Shown piece by piece: positions 42,643 through 52,694 of a stretch of 64,000 nucleotides of DNA. The notes beneath the pieces are model-generated. The model was not told where the DNA came from. It saw only the letters and a list, made by a program, of their open reading frames with translations, and searched no databases. The stretch's first letter is position 1. Each line of letters opens with the position of its first letter. The DNA is taken from NCBI GenBank assembly GCA_018819225.1, contig JAHJQN010000008.1, positions 1 to 64,000 on the forward strand, written 5' to 3'. The DNA is from Microcaldota archaeon. Its GTDB lineage: Archaea; Micrarchaeota; Micrarchaeia; Norongarragalinales; SBBD01. The position numbers were made by a program, and so were the translations under genes.

Positions 42643-45090
42643 ATGCACCACACGGCATTCCTACTGGATGTCAACTACGTCATGAAAGAGCAGCGCAGCA
42701 TGCTCCGGCTTCTCCTGAAAGACGAGAAAACCCAGAAAACCATTCGGGCATACGATGCGGATTACGCCCCCTACTTTTACTTGCACGCGAACGCCGAAAA
42801 AGAAACCGAAACAAAATTGGTGGAAGAACTCAAGCGGTTGAAGGTATACGGTCGCGAAGGCGAAGCGAAAATCATGGACGTGAAAATGGAAGAACGCCTG
42901 CTCCTCGGGAAAAAAACGAGGCTCTTGCGCATCACGTGCCAACACCCGTCACACGTACCCAAGCTGCGAGAAGAAGTCAAACGCTTCGGAACCACGTACG
43001 AGGACGCGATCCAATTCACGAAACGGTACATGATAGATAAAAAATTGTATCCGTGCCAGCTCGTCCAATTAAACGTGAATGAAAAAAAGGAGGCGACGGA
43101 ACTCGCGCCCCAAGAAACACCCGCCAATACCACGATGCCCATCGAAGTCACGGCGTTCGATATTGAAACGTATAATCCGCAGGGCATGCCAAGACCGGAA
43201 GTGGATCCGTGCCTCATGATCGGGTACGCGGACAAAACAGGCAGCCAATTGCTCACGTACTCCAAACCCATTGCCGTACCGAATGTGCACAATTACGGTA
43301 GCGAAAAAGACATGCTGGAAGCCTTTTCCAAACTGCTTAAACTAAAGAAAGCGGATCTCGTGTGCACGTATAATGGAGACTCGTTCGACTTACCGTACTT
43401 GAGAGAACGCGCAAAAAAAACGCATGCCGTCATGCACCTGGGACGGGATACCTCCCCCCCGAACAGTCGCCAAACGGGCTTGCGCGTGCGCACCTCGCTC
43501 ATCGGAAGAATTCATTTCGACGTCTTTCCCGTGGTTTCACTGCTCAGTTACATCGGCGCCTACAAAATGCAGCGCCTGACCCTCAAAGCCGTTTACAAGG
43601 AAATACTGGGAGGCAAAAAAGAAGATATCGAGAAATACGAGATCTGGAAAACATGGGATCAGGGAACCGAAGAAGAAATGAAGCACTTGTTCAAGTACTG
43701 CCGCGTCGACGCGGAAGCCGCGTACCAGCTCGCGGACCACCTGCTCCCCTTGGAGATTGAATTGTCGCGAATCACCGGAAACACGTTGTTTGAAACCGCG
43801 CGGGCCACTCCCGGACAACTCGTTGAATCCCTGCTCATGCGAAGAGCATTCGAAGGCGGCGAAATCATATTGAACAAGCCCGATTACGAAGAAGTCAAAC
43901 AACGCTCCGAGAATCCGGTGGAAGGCGCGTTCGTCCAATTGCCTTCCCCAGGCATCTACGACCACATCGCCGTACTGGACTTCCGGTCGCTGTATCCCAG
44001 CATCATCATCTCGCACAACATCGATCCCTCCACCATTAACTGCAGTTGCTGCACGGAAAAAGAAGCGTATCTATCGCCGAAAGGCCACCGGTTCTGCAAA
44101 AAACGAAAAGGCCTGATCCCGAAAACGCTTCAGCACGTCCTCGAAGCACGAATCGCCATCAAACAGCAAATGAAAACGCTCAAAAAAGAAGGAAAAACCG
44201 ATTCCACATTATTTAAGCAATTGGATGCACGACAAACCGCGCTCAAGATTCTGGCGAATAGCACGTACGGCTACTTGTTGTATGCGCGCTCACGATATTA
44301 CTCGCGCGAATGCGGGGAAAGCGTGACCGCATGGGGCCGCCATTACGTACAAGAAACTTTGAAAAAAGCCGGCGAAGCCGGATTGAAACCGTTGTACGCC
44401 GATACCGATAGTGCCTTTCTGCTCTACGGAAAACCGGAGAATGAAAATAAAGTCACGGCATTCCAAAAGCGCATCAACGCCGAACTGCCTGAAAGCATGG
44501 AACTCGAACTCGAAGACATTTACCCCAGAGGCATATTCGTCAGCAAAAAACAAGAGGAAAAAGGCGCGAAAAAGAAGTACGCCCTCATCAACCGCGAAGG
44601 AAAAATCAAGATCAGGGGCTTCGAACTCGTGCGAAGGGACTGGAGCCGCATCGCGAAAGAAACGCAGCGAGAAGTGATTCAGATATTGCTCGGGGAAGGA
44701 GACGTGGAGAAAGCGCGCCAAATCGTGCGCGAAGTCGTGGAGCGCCTGAAAGAAGGCAAGGTGCCCCTCGAAGAACTCGCGATTTACACGCAATTGAAAA
44801 AGAAAGCGAAAAGTTACGAAATCATGTCCCCGGAAGTCAGCGCGTTTCTGAAAGCGCAGAAAGCCGGCGTACGCATGGATGAGAAAAGCGTGATCGCGTA
44901 CGTGATTACCAAGAAAGGAAAAAGCATTTCCGACCGAGCGGAAATTCTGGAGAGAGCCAAAGACTACGACCCCGAGTATTACATTAACAATCAAGTGCTT
45001 CCCGCCGTATTGCGCATCATGGGCGCCATGGGCTTCGAGAAAGAAGACTTGAAAACCAAGGGGAGACAGAAAAGCCTGGGAGACTGGTAG
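42643..45090 (+). CDS. polB: family B replicative DNA polymerase
   Basis: An 815-residue polymerase from the ATG at 42643, where the alignment to archaeal PolB begins (FLLDVNYV); the frame is open from a GTG at 42595. Exonuclease motif FDIETYNPQG, polymerase motif A DFRSLYPSII, motif B KILANSTYGYLLYA and motif C YADTDSAFLLYG are all intact, with no intein at any of the usual sites. The last residues QKSLGDW form a PCNA-binding PIP box. It is preceded on the same transcript by the 40-residue membrane frame. Confidence 0.96.
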   Translation: MHHTAFLLDVNYVMKEQRSMLRLLLKDEKTQKTIRAYDADYAPYFYLHANAEKETETKLVEELKRLKVYGREGEAKIMDVKMEERLLLGKKTRLLRITCQHPSHVPKLREEVKRFGTTYEDAIQFTKRYMIDKKLYPCQLVQLNVNEKKEATELAPQETPANTTMPIEVTAFDIETYNPQGMPRPEVDPCLMIGYADKTGSQLLTYSKPIAVPNVHNYGSEKDMLEAFSKLLKLKKADLVCTYNGDSFDLPYLRERAKKTHAVMHLGRDTSPPNSRQTGLRVRTSLIGRIHFDVFPVVSLLSYIGAYKMQRLTLKAVYKEILGGKKEDIEKYEIWKTWDQGTEEEMKHLFKYCRVDAEAAYQLADHLLPLEIELSRITGNTLFETARATPGQLVESLLMRRAFEGGEIILNKPDYEEVKQRSENPVEGAFVQLPSPGIYDHIAVLDFRSLYPSIIISHNIDPSTINCSCCTEKEAYLSPKGHRFCKKRKGLIPKTLQHVLEARIAIKQQMKTLKKEGKTDSTLFKQLDARQTALKILANSTYGYLLYARSRYYSRECGESVTAWGRHYVQETLKKAGEAGLKPLYADTDSAFLLYGKPENENKVTAFQKRINAELPESMELELEDIYPRGIFVSKKQEEKGAKKKYALINREGKIKIRGFELVRRDWSRIAKETQREVIQILLGEGDVEKARQIVREVVERLKEGKVPLEELAIYTQLKKKAKSYEIMSPEVSAFLKAQKAGVRMDEKSVIAYVITKKGKSISDRAEILERAKDYDPEYYINNQVLPAVLRIMGAMGFEKEDLKTKGRQKSLGDW

Positions 45091-45204
45091 TCGAAAGGAT
45101 CATGCATCAACCAGAAAACCATCGTCTGACCTTTTTTAATGACCGGAACGTTGAATACCGAAAGACTAAAAGGGAGACTATGCGTGAGCCTTTGGGGGTA
45201 AACC

Positions 45205-45849
45205 GTGACGCGACTCGCAGTCTTTGATTTGGATAGCACGCTCATACACGAGGAAATGATCAATGAGTTTGCGAGCGTCGCAGGGAAGCGTAAAACCATT
45301 GAACGCATGACGAGAAACGCGAACCTTCGGGCCGAACAGAAAGAAGCGTTGAAGAAACGCGTACGGTTATTGAAAGGAGCGCGCGTCGAAGACATCAAGG
45401 CGAAAGCCCGATCCTTGCGGTTTCGAAAGCATTTCCCCGAAATGGTGCAGTGGTTTGAATCCAGGGGATTCCGAATGGCGCTGATAACCGGTGCGTTCTG
45501 GATGGGCATTCAAGAACTCAAGCGAAAGCACAAGGAACTGGAACACTTCGATTACATTGAATGCAATCACTTGCAGATCCGTCAAGGAAAGTTGACTGGA
45601 AAAGTGCTATCCAATGTTTCGGGAAACAAGGAAAAACTCCTCTTGAAACTCCAGAAGAAAACGGGCGCCACGAAACAAAATACGCTCGTTATGGGAGACA
45701 GCATGTCCGACGCGCGAATGTTCAAGCATGCGAAAATAGGGATCGCTTTCCAGCCCGCGAATCCGCGAGTAAAAAAAGCGGCCTCCCACGTCATTGAAAG
45801 CGGGGACCTCCTCGACGTAATAAAAATCGCGGAGAAAGAATACGCATGA
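45205..45849 (+). CDS. HAD-family phosphatase, SerB-like (phosphoserine phosphatase)
   Basis: A 214-residue haloacid dehalogenase-fold phosphatase. The nucleophile motif DLDSTL is at residues 8-13, motif II at ALITGAF, and motif III/IV at GNKEK and VMGDSMSDARMF. The helical cap after motif I (residues about 15-85) and overall length fit SerB, the last step of serine synthesis. The start is GTG at 45205 with GGGGGT 5 bases upstream. A general HAD phosphatase cannot be excluded. Confidence 0.85.
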   Translation: MTRLAVFDLDSTLIHEEMINEFASVAGKRKTIERMTRNANLRAEQKEALKKRVRLLKGARVEDIKAKARSLRFRKHFPEMVQWFESRGFRMALITGAFWMGIQELKRKHKELEHFDYIECNHLQIRQGKLTGKVLSNVSGNKEKLLLKLQKKTGATKQNTLVMGDSMSDARMFKHAKIGIAFQPANPRVKKAASHVIESGDLLDVIKIAEKEYA

Positions 45850-45927
45850 AAAAATCGTTCGATTACGCGAAGGGGTCGGCTATACATTAAGTAAATGGAA
45901 CGGACGAGTCGAATAAGGTGGGAAAGA

Positions 45928-46185
45928 TCACGCCAGGTTCCGGCGGTCCACGACCATGACATCCTTCACGTCTAGAACGGACGCGTACGGAATCGTGACG
46001 AGTCCGCCGCCTTCCTTCTTCGCCTTGACCGCCAACGCCGAATCCGGATTGGGTTCCACGAGAACGCCTTCCAACTTGCCGGTGAGCTCGTTGACAAACA
46101 AGTCGACCACGCGGCCCAACTCCTCCCCATCCGTGGTAATCACGCGTTTTCCAGCCAGTTGCTTAGCAATAGCATATTTGACCAT
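45928..46185 (-). CDS. PRC-barrel domain protein
   Basis: An 85-residue protein that is one PRC-barrel: AGKRVITTDGEELGRVVDLFVNE then GKLEGVLVEP and IPYASVLDVKDVMVVD. The start is the ATG at 46185 with the Shine-Dalgarno GGGTGA about 7 bases upstream; an upstream TTG in frame is unlikely. Stand-alone PRC-barrels in archaea are widespread and have been linked to cell division (CdpB-type) and RNA work, but this one cannot be assigned. A TATA box (TATTTAAATC) lies at about 46233-46243. Confidence 0.85.
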   Translation of the reverse strand: MVKYAIAKQLAGKRVITTDGEELGRVVDLFVNELTGKLEGVLVEPNPDSALAVKAKKEGGGLVTIPYASVLDVKDVMVVDRRNLA

Positions 46186-46266
46186 GCGAATGTCACCCAA
46201 AAAACGATCCCTTTCGAGACTATTGAACTCGTTTGATTTAAATAGCTTTCGTTCTCTCGAGCCATC

Positions 46267-49200
46267 TCATTCGTTCAACTTAACTTCCACTAGCTTCGAT
46301 CCCTGACGGGTCATCGCCACTCCAATCAACGCCTCCGCATGCTGGTACACGGAAGGATTATGCGTGACCACAATGAATTGCGTCGTCTTACTGAGCTGAA
46401 TAAGCAGCTCGGCCAGCTTAAGCGAGTTTTGCTGGTCTAACGCGGCGTCCGCCTCATCCAATACATAGATGCTGGAAGGCGAATAACTTTGAATCGCGAA
46501 CAAGAATAAAACCGCAATCAAGGATTTCTCTCCGCCGGACATGAGCTCCAAATACTTAACGGACTTGCCCTCCAACTGCGCCTTAATCGTCAACCCCCCC
46601 TCGAACGGGTTGGAAGGGGTTTCCAAGACCAACGAGCCTTCACCCCTGAAAATCTGGGAAAAGAGTTTCCGGAAGGATTCGTTCACGTGATTGAATGATC
46701 GCATAAACGTCGCGATCTTCTTGCCTTCAATCTCCTGAATCATCGTAATAACCGCTTGCTTCTCATTCGAAAGCTGCCGTATCTTGTCCTGCTGTCGATC
46801 CAAGTCCTTCGCGCGCTCCTCGTACTCCTCCACCGCCTTCAAGTTCACGTTCCCTAAACCGCTCAACTCCTCCTCCGCTTTGTAACTTAAGAGCGTCAAC
46901 TTCGCCTTATCCTCCATTTTGAGCAGCTCCGTATCCTTGTACGGCTCGAATTCTGCCTTCAAATTCGAAAGATTCGTTTCCGAAACCGCCTTACCCACTT
47001 CCTTCTTCTGCAAATCCCCTGCAATCTTCTCGCGCTCGAACTCCAACTTTCCCTTCTGGTTCGCCAAATTGTATACCTTGCCCTCCAATTTCTCGCGCTC
47101 GCTCACCAAATCCTCCATCGCCGAAGACATCCCTTTCAGTTCCTGCGTCTTCTCCTTCAACAACTTTTGGTCCCTCGAAAGCGTTTCCTTGCACTCCTTC
47201 ATGACGCGCTTCGCTTCCCCTTCCTGCAGTTCCAACTCCTTCTCCGCCTTCGCAATCCCATCGTGCTCGCGCGAGTACGCCTTCAATTGAGCGGCCAAGC
47301 TGTCAAACTGATTCTTGTAATCACTCAACGAAAGCCGCAAATCGGAAACCTTTTTCTCCTTCTCCTTCAGCGAGACCCCGAATTTCTGCTCTTTTTCAAC
47401 ATCGATCTTGCCCTTGACCTCCAGCGATCTAATATTCAAATCCGAGAGCGAGCGAATCAAATCCGAACGCTCTTCCTCAATTTTTGCAGAACGCTCCTGA
47501 GATATATTGACTTCCTTCTTGAGCTCCGCCGCGGCCGCACGCACATTCTTGAACTTCTCCTCCTCCACATCCTGCGAATTCTTCAAATTCTGGATTTCAA
47601 GCTCGCACGCCTTCAACTGCACTTCCGCCTCCGCCTTTTTCTTCCGTGCTGACGACATGTCCTCCTGAATCGAGTACAAACGCTTTAACAAATCATCCTT
47701 GGTCTGTTTTGCTTTCTTCCAACGCGCGTCCCACTCGTCCAACTGCTCCTTCTCCTTCTTCACGTTAATGCGAGCTGAAAACGAGCCGCCCGTAATCAAT
47801 GCCGACTGCTCCACCAACTCCCCGTCCTCCGTCACCAAACGGGCTTTCCCCACCAACGTGGCCGCCTCACTCAGCCCTTTCACGAGCAACGTATTCTGGC
47901 AAACAAACTGAAACGCTTTCTGAAACCGGGTCTCGAACTCCAACAAGTGAACCAGAAAGTCAACGGCCGCCGGATGATCTTTCAACCTCAATTCATCGGG
48001 CTTGAACGCATGAGGACGGATGCGGTCCAACGGAATAAACGAGACGCGCCCCAACTTCCGCATCTTCAACTGACGCACCATCTTCTCCGCCGTATGAATG
48101 TTATTGACGACCAAGAAATTCAAGCGACCACCCAAAGCCACCTGCACGGGAACCGAATACATCGAATCGTATTGGCACAATTGCTCCACGGTACCGAAAA
48201 TGCCGGGGGTTTTCTCCTTCTGGCTCAACACGTACTCCACGCCTTGCGAAAGCTGGATTTCACGCAAGTTCTGCAAGCGCGTGGAAATCTCCACCGTCTT
48301 GATTTTAGCGGCAGTGGTCTCACTCTCCGCCAAAGAAAGCGCGCCATTCAAACGCTTTTCTTCCGCAAACAGCTTGCTCGCTACGTCATCCGCTTCCCTG
48401 ACTTTCTGCGTCCACTCCTTCAACCGCTTACTCGCGGAAGCCTGAGCGTCCTTGTGATCATTCCATTTTCCGCCCAACAAGCGATGCAACTCGCCTTCCT
48501 TCAGCCTCATCACTTCCGAAAGAGTTTTCTCCTCCGCCTGCAACTCGTTCAAATGCTCTTTCGCGGACATCATTTGCTGTTGAAGCTGTTCATACAATTT
48601 GCGTGCATCAAAGAACTGCGAAGAAAACTGCGTGCTCGCCTCCAAGACCTCATTCAACTTGCGTTGCTCTTCCTTCAACAACGTCTCAACGGCTTTCAAT
48701 TCGCGTTCCACATCCGAGGCGCGCGCACGAATGCCCTTCACTTCATCGCCCGCGCGCACGCGCTCCAACTTCAACTCCTTGGCCTTGCCCGTCAAACGCT
48801 CGAGCTCCGACTCCTTCTCTTTCGTCAGCGTCCGGCAACGCTCCATCTCCGCCTTCAATTCATCGGACTCTTTCTCCAACACCAATTGCTTTCCTTCACT
48901 GCGCTCCGAAATGCGTTTATTCACATCGTCTTTCTGCTTCTGAATCGCATCAATCTGATCCTGTAGATCGTTCGCCTTCCGATGCAACTGCTCGATCTTG
49001 GACGTTAAGTCCAGAACCGTATTCACCGAGTTCTCGAACTCCACTTCCAATTCGCGCAAATTCAAGTAAAGCAACGTCGCCTTCATCTGGTCGACTTCCT
49101 TCTTCAAACCCAGATAGCGCTCCGCATCCACCTTATCCTTCTTCAATTGATCCAGAAAACCCGCTTTTTCACCCAATTTCGCGGAATTCTCGCGAATCTT

Positions 49201-49716
49201 CTCATCCACGTGATCCAACTCCGAAAGAGCTTCCTTCTTCTTCTGCTCGTACTCGAGCACGTTCGCGATATTGTCAATCAAGGCCCGCCGATCCTTCGAA
49301 CTCATCTCGACAATGCGCTGCACTTCCCCTTGTTGAATGATATTGTACGTGCTGATCTGGTTCGCACGCAAGAAATCCTCGATCACGTAACGATGAGAGC
49401 GCTTGCCATTCATCGCATACTTCATTTTCCCGTCCCGGCGCAACGCCCGAGAAATCCACGTGCGCTCCTTCTCTTTTTCATTGCGGAGTTCCAGCTTCGC
49501 CTCCGCAATACGCGCGTCCTTATAGATCAAGTCAGGCGTCTTTTTTGCGCGCAACGAACGAATACGGCTTTCTCCCAAAGAGAATAGAAGAGCGTCCACA
49601 ATATTGGTTTTACCGCTTCCATTCGGGCCCACGATGGCATTAAACCCTTTGACGAAGCGTAAGTCGCACTCACGGAACGACTTGAAGTTTTTGAGACTCA
49701 GTTTTTCGACGAACAT
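46267..49716 (-). CDS. smc: chromosome segregation protein SMC
   Basis: A 1149-residue SMC ATPase. The N-terminal head has the Walker [10 protein letters not shown] (residues about 32-40) and the C-terminal head has the signature [12 protein letters not shown] and Walker [12 protein letters not shown]. Two long coiled coils (about 165-480 and 650-1000) surround a hinge at about 500-630 ([14 protein letters not shown] region, GGRLNFLVV). It organises and separates chromosomes with kleisin ScpA; scpA is not adjacent here. Start [14 protein letters not shown] is the family N-terminus. Confidence 0.97.
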   Translation of the reverse strand: MFVEKLSLKNFKSFRECDLRFVKGFNAIVGPNGSGKTNIVDALLFSLGESRIRSLRAKKTPDLIYKDARIAEAKLELRNEKEKERTWISRALRRDGKMKYAMNGKRSHRYVIEDFLRANQISTYNIIQQGEVQRIVEMSSKDRRALIDNIANVLEYEQKKKEALSELDHVDEKIRENSAKLGEKAGFLDQLKKDKVDAERYLGLKKEVDQMKATLLYLNLRELEVEFENSVNTVLDLTSKIEQLHRKANDLQDQIDAIQKQKDDVNKRISERSEGKQLVLEKESDELKAEMERCRTLTKEKESELERLTGKAKELKLERVRAGDEVKGIRARASDVERELKAVETLLKEEQRKLNEVLEASTQFSSQFFDARKLYEQLQQQMMSAKEHLNELQAEEKTLSEVMRLKEGELHRLLGGKWNDHKDAQASASKRLKEWTQKVREADDVASKLFAEEKRLNGALSLAESETTAAKIKTVEISTRLQNLREIQLSQGVEYVLSQKEKTPGIFGTVEQLCQYDSMYSVPVQVALGGRLNFLVVNNIHTAEKMVRQLKMRKLGRVSFIPLDRIRPHAFKPDELRLKDHPAAVDFLVHLLEFETRFQKAFQFVCQNTLLVKGLSEAATLVGKARLVTEDGELVEQSALITGGSFSARINVKKEKEQLDEWDARWKKAKQTKDDLLKRLYSIQEDMSSARKKKAEAEVQLKACELEIQNLKNSQDVEEEKFKNVRAAAAELKKEVNISQERSAKIEEERSDLIRSLSDLNIRSLEVKGKIDVEKEQKFGVSLKEKEKKVSDLRLSLSDYKNQFDSLAAQLKAYSREHDGIAKAEKELELQEGEAKRVMKECKETLSRDQKLLKEKTQELKGMSSAMEDLVSEREKLEGKVYNLANQKGKLEFEREKIAGDLQKKEVGKAVSETNLSNLKAEFEPYKDTELLKMEDKAKLTLLSYKAEEELSGLGNVNLKAVEEYEERAKDLDRQQDKIRQLSNEKQAVITMIQEIEGKKIATFMRSFNHVNESFRKLFSQIFRGEGSLVLETPSNPFEGGLTIKAQLEGKSVKYLELMSGGEKSLIAVLFLFAIQSYSPSSIYVLDEADAALDQQNSLKLAELLIQLSKTTQFIVVTHNPSVYQHAEALIGVAMTRQGSKLVEVKLNE

Positions 49717-49854
49717 GCGAATCCGGGAATAGAAACGAATGCGCTTAAGTACGAATGCAGCTTTTATAAACGATATGGAGGGAATGTCGACGCCGGGAAA
49801 TGCCCGTACGCTGAGACGAAGGCTTAAAAAATAACGAAACCCTCAAAAGCGTTC

Positions 49855-50859
49855 ATGATATTGGACGCGCCCACGTACAAGCTCGTGCTCACCCCCGAAG
49901 CCGCCATGGGCATCGTGCAGAAAGAGCTCGCGAGAAGGGGCTGGAGAAAATTCGAAATCGAGAACGTGCGCCTCGTGTACACGCCCTATTACACGTTCAG
50001 TTTTGACGTCAGCGCGGAAACCGCGGGCCCCATAACGGGCAAGGCGGCCTTGAACGCGTATACTGGAGACGTGGACGAGTTCGTACCCATGCTCCTCGAA
50101 CGCCCGCTAGACAAGCTCAAGAAAGCAGAAGACAATGCGGAAATCGAGGAAACCAGCGTTCCGAAAATTGAGGCAAAAGGAGCGGCACGCGACAAAATTG
50201 CAGTGCAAACAGCCGTAAAACGGGACCGCGTATCCGTATCCGCCATCAACAAAGTGTACATTCCGTATTACCGCATTTGGGTGAACCTGCCCACGCAACA
50301 ACTCCGCGCGCAAGTGGACGCGCTCGTTGGAAGCGTGGTGGGCCTGGAAGGCGTGCACGCAAAACCGAAAACGTTCGGGGAAAGCGCTCGCGACACCGTC
50401 AAAAAACTGGCGTCGCCGTCCGGAATCGCGGAGCTCGGAGGCAAGGCCGTGGGATCCATCGCAGGAGGAAAAGGCGGAGGCAGCAGCGGAAGCCCTTTTG
50501 AACGAAAAGAATTTCGTTGGGCCGGAATCGGACTCGTCATACTCGTTTTGTTGTACTTGACCACGATGCAGGGATCGCCGGACGCGGATTGTTCCGGAAC
50601 CATTACGCAAGTGGGCATGGAGTGCAAGCTGGAAGGCGAGTGCGGGTTCAATAACCCTAAAGCCGAGCAAGACTACGTGACGGCTCACATCACCATTTAC
50701 CAGAAAGGCATCGAACGCCCGGAATACGGAAGCATCGTCGGATTGCTCGTGGATTCCAAAGGAAAACCGGATGCGTGGAGGAAAACCTTTGAAGTGACGT
50801 GGGAATCCGAGGGACTCGATTGCGAAAAAGACTTCTCGTGGAAAGCCGGAAAAATCTAA
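49855..50859 (+). CDS. hypothetical membrane protein with duplicated N-terminal beta region
   Basis: A 334-residue protein. Residues 15-65 and 120-145 share a pattern (VRLVYTPYYTFSFDV, VYIPYYRIWVNL), suggesting a duplicated small domain in the cytosol. A Gly/Ser/Lys linker (about 200-222, GGKGGGSSG) leads to a membrane helix (about 227-243, GIGLVILVLLYLT) and an extracellular domain with four Cys (DCSGTITQVGMECKLEGEC). Unknown function. A TATA-like stretch about 30 bases upstream supports the ATG at 49855. It is divergent from smc. Confidence 0.75.
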   Translation: MILDAPTYKLVLTPEAAMGIVQKELARRGWRKFEIENVRLVYTPYYTFSFDVSAETAGPITGKAALNAYTGDVDEFVPMLLERPLDKLKKAEDNAEIEETSVPKIEAKGAARDKIAVQTAVKRDRVSVSAINKVYIPYYRIWVNLPTQQLRAQVDALVGSVVGLEGVHAKPKTFGESARDTVKKLASPSGIAELGGKAVGSIAGGKGGGSSGSPFERKEFRWAGIGLVILVLLYLTTMQGSPDADCSGTITQVGMECKLEGECGFNNPKAEQDYVTAHITIYQKGIERPEYGSIVGLLVDSKGKPDAWRKTFEVTWESEGLDCEKDFSWKAGKI

Positions 50860-51032
50860 AGCGGTTCACCGGAAATCAGCCGCCCCGAACTTGTTATTAG
50901 CGAGTTCTGATTTCGCAAGGAATAGGGAAGAAAAGCCTTTCAAGCAAGCATGCGGGGTACCGACCCAAAGGAGGCTATCCTAAAAAAAACGGCTCCGCCG
51001 ATGCGGAAAGCGCTTTTTCTCTCCCGGCTTTT

Positions 51033-51905
51033 TTATTTAAACTTCATGTAAAAAGCGAGCAAGGAAACGAACGAGGCCTGCAAAACAATGCTGACTACCG
51101 CAGGCAAGCTGGCGAGGGGAGTAAAGAGCGCTAATGCGAAATAGAGAGCTAAACCGTTATTGCGAATGACGCTAAACAAATAAAGACTGGTTCGCTCTCG
51201 TCGATCCCAATGCGCCCATCTAGCATAAGCAACTGCTAATAGAAATGGAATGAGTATTCGAACCGCCATTAGCAGAGAGATGAATAAGATGAGCGAGGTT
51301 TGTCCAAGTAGTTCACCTTGGTTCGCGGAAATCGCGGCGTAAATGATGATGAAGAACGAGGAGACCACGAGACCGCGGCGAGGTGTTTTATCGAAACGCA
51401 TCCATCGAGAGAGCACGAACGGAACAAAAACGAATAAGGCCATGATTTCCACAATGTGAAGCAAATCAACCGAAGTGGAAAGAAAAACCGCTAGCAATAG
51501 AGGAACAATCGCAATGGCAAGTAAATGACCTAATGCGACTCCAAAAAAAGAAGAACGGACATCTCCTTTCAATAAAAAGGAGACTCCAATCACTGCAATT
51601 CCAGGAGGAACTGCAGCCACCAGAAGAAAACCGTTGAATAAATCGCCTTCCAAAAAAAGAAAAGCAAGTACAATAGCAATTAAGGTAGATAAAACGTAAC
51701 TGAAGAACAGAAAAATCAGCGTGATTCGTTTCTTCGCGCGAGCTACTTGTAAATCAAAGGAGTAATCTTTCAAGGAAAAGGTGAACGCCACGAGAAGTGC
51801 TGGGAGAACCAAGAGGTTCGCGATTTCGGAGTAGTGAGGGTAAATGAATCCCGTAGAGAGGGCGATTAAATAAATAAGAGCAGTTGAGCCCGCGCGGAAT
51901 TCCAT
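51033..51905 (-). CDS. bile acid:sodium symporter / ACR3-like (BART superfamily) transporter
   Basis: A 290-residue protein with about ten membrane helices. The start (STGFIYPHY, LVLPALLVAFTFSLKD) and the late SVIRNNGLALYFALALF segment match the BASS/ACR3 pattern, in which the two crossing helices bind the substrate. The ACR3 signature cysteine is not seen, so arsenite transport is not favoured. The substrate is unknown. It lies just past the 3' end of tRNA-Val on the same strand. Confidence 0.75.
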   Translation of the reverse strand: MEFRAGSTALIYLIALSTGFIYPHYSEIANLLVLPALLVAFTFSLKDYSFDLQVARAKKRITLIFLFFSYVLSTLIAIVLAFLFLEGDLFNGFLLVAAVPPGIAVIGVSFLLKGDVRSSFFGVALGHLLAIAIVPLLLAVFLSTSVDLLHIVEIMALFVFVPFVLSRWMRFDKTPRRGLVVSSFFIIIYAAISANQGELLGQTSLILFISLLMAVRILIPFLLAVAYARWAHWDRRERTSLYLFSVIRNNGLALYFALALFTPLASLPAVVSIVLQASFVSLLAFYMKFK

Positions 51906-51930
51906 TCACTATTCCTTAATAAACACGAGT

Positions 51931-51958
51931 TTTGATCGACCTTTTTGAAAAGGTCGGA
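51931..51958. repeat. tRNA-flanking hairpin repeat, copy 2
   Basis: TTTGATCGACC, five T, GAAAA, GGTCGGA: the second copy of the element at 14779-14809, one or two bases from the tRNA-Val discriminator. It folds into a CGACC...GGTCG hairpin on either strand. Confidence 0.7.
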
Positions 51959-51959
51959 A

Positions 51960-52114
51960 TGGGCCCGCGGAGAATCGAACTCCGGATCTTCAGTGTTTTC
52001 CCGGACGATAGTCCACGCAGACAAAAGCGTTTCTTTTTCTGGTGGAGCTCTTTTTCTTTACAAAGAAAAAGAGGTCCAGTGAGACTGACGTCTTAACCAC
52101 TCGACTACGGGCCC
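51960..52114 (-). tRNA. tRNA-Val(CAC) with an intron at 36/37
   Basis: Acceptor GGGCCCG (52114-52108) pairs with CGGGCCC, A73 at 51960, no CCA. The TAGTCGAGTGG D arm is typical of archaeal tRNA-Val. Anticodon stem TCAGT / ACTGA needs loop CT-CAC-AC, which forms only if 82 bases (51997-52078) are removed between C36 and A37. The junction is a full bulge-helix-bulge: exon TCTC with intron GGGA, then intron GGAC with GTCC. The intron holds a 12-bp purine/pyrimidine hairpin (52048-52073). The position is one base 5' of the canonical site. Confidence 0.92.
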
Positions 52115-52304
52115 TGGATAATTATTAGACAACAGTATTTTAAAAATCATTATCGGGGGTAGAGGCGACATGCGTAGGGGGCAGAGCCCCCTGAAGGTGC
52201 CCTTGACTTCGGGTCCCCATAAATGGAGAGGAAATCAACCTAAAAAACGTTCATAAGAAGGGGAGGGTTCTGCCGGAACCAGGAGAATACTTCCCCGACT
52301 AGGG
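52115..52304. other. intergenic region with a GGGGGC hairpin
   Basis: The 190 bases between tRNA-Val and the eS26 stop contain a perfect hairpin GGGGGC-AGA-GCCCCC near 52178-52192 and a second G/C-rich repeat just after it. It probably acts at the 3' end of the eS26 message. No gene is seen. Confidence 0.4.
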
Positions 52305-52625
52305 TTAATCGTACCGGGGTTGTCCGTGCGAACGCCGCGTGTGGGCACCCGTACTCGGATCCAAGGGACGGTAACCACCAAAGCGCTTCTTTTCGCGTGC
52401 GCGCTCCGCCATCTTCTTCTTTTTATCGAAGACGCGCAAGTGCTTTCCGCACGAAATGCAGTAGCAGACTTCACGCGTGATGCGCGGTACCCACTGGTCG
52501 TCGTACGCGTCCTGGCGTTCAACGGGGTTCTGAATCATGACCTTCTCGATGAAAACCGCTTTGTCTTTGCGCACGGCTCGGCCGCATTTGCTGCAATGAA
52601 CGAGCCGTTCTCTTCCTCTACCCAT
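52305..52625 (-). CDS. rps26e: small ribosomal subunit protein eS26
   Basis: A 106-residue basic protein. Its two Cys pairs (CSKCGRAVRKDKAV at about residues 11-24 and CYCISCGKH at about 54-62) form the single zinc site of eS26, and the Lys/Arg-rich tail fits rRNA binding at the mRNA exit. It lies in the small subunit near the 3' end of 16S rRNA. eS26 is patchy among archaea, so its presence is a useful lineage clue. A TATA box (ATTTATAAG, about 52668-52680) lies upstream. Confidence 0.85.
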   Translation of the reverse strand: MGRGRERLVHCSKCGRAVRKDKAVFIEKVMIQNPVERQDAYDDQWVPRITREVCYCISCGKHLRVFDKKKKMAERAREKKRFGGYRPLDPSTGAHTRRSHGQPRYD

Positions 52626-52694
52626 AAAATAACCCTTTCAAATCAGAAGAAGAAGTATTCACTTAAAACGCTTATAAATGTTTCACTCGGGAGG

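Noticed and set aside
42643..45090. An intein or split in polB, as in Nanoarchaeum
   Set aside because: All polymerase motifs are continuous in one normal-length protein with a PIP box.
51033..51905. Arsenite exporter Acr3
   Set aside because: The fold fits, but the expected Acr3 cysteine is missing, so only the superfamily is called.
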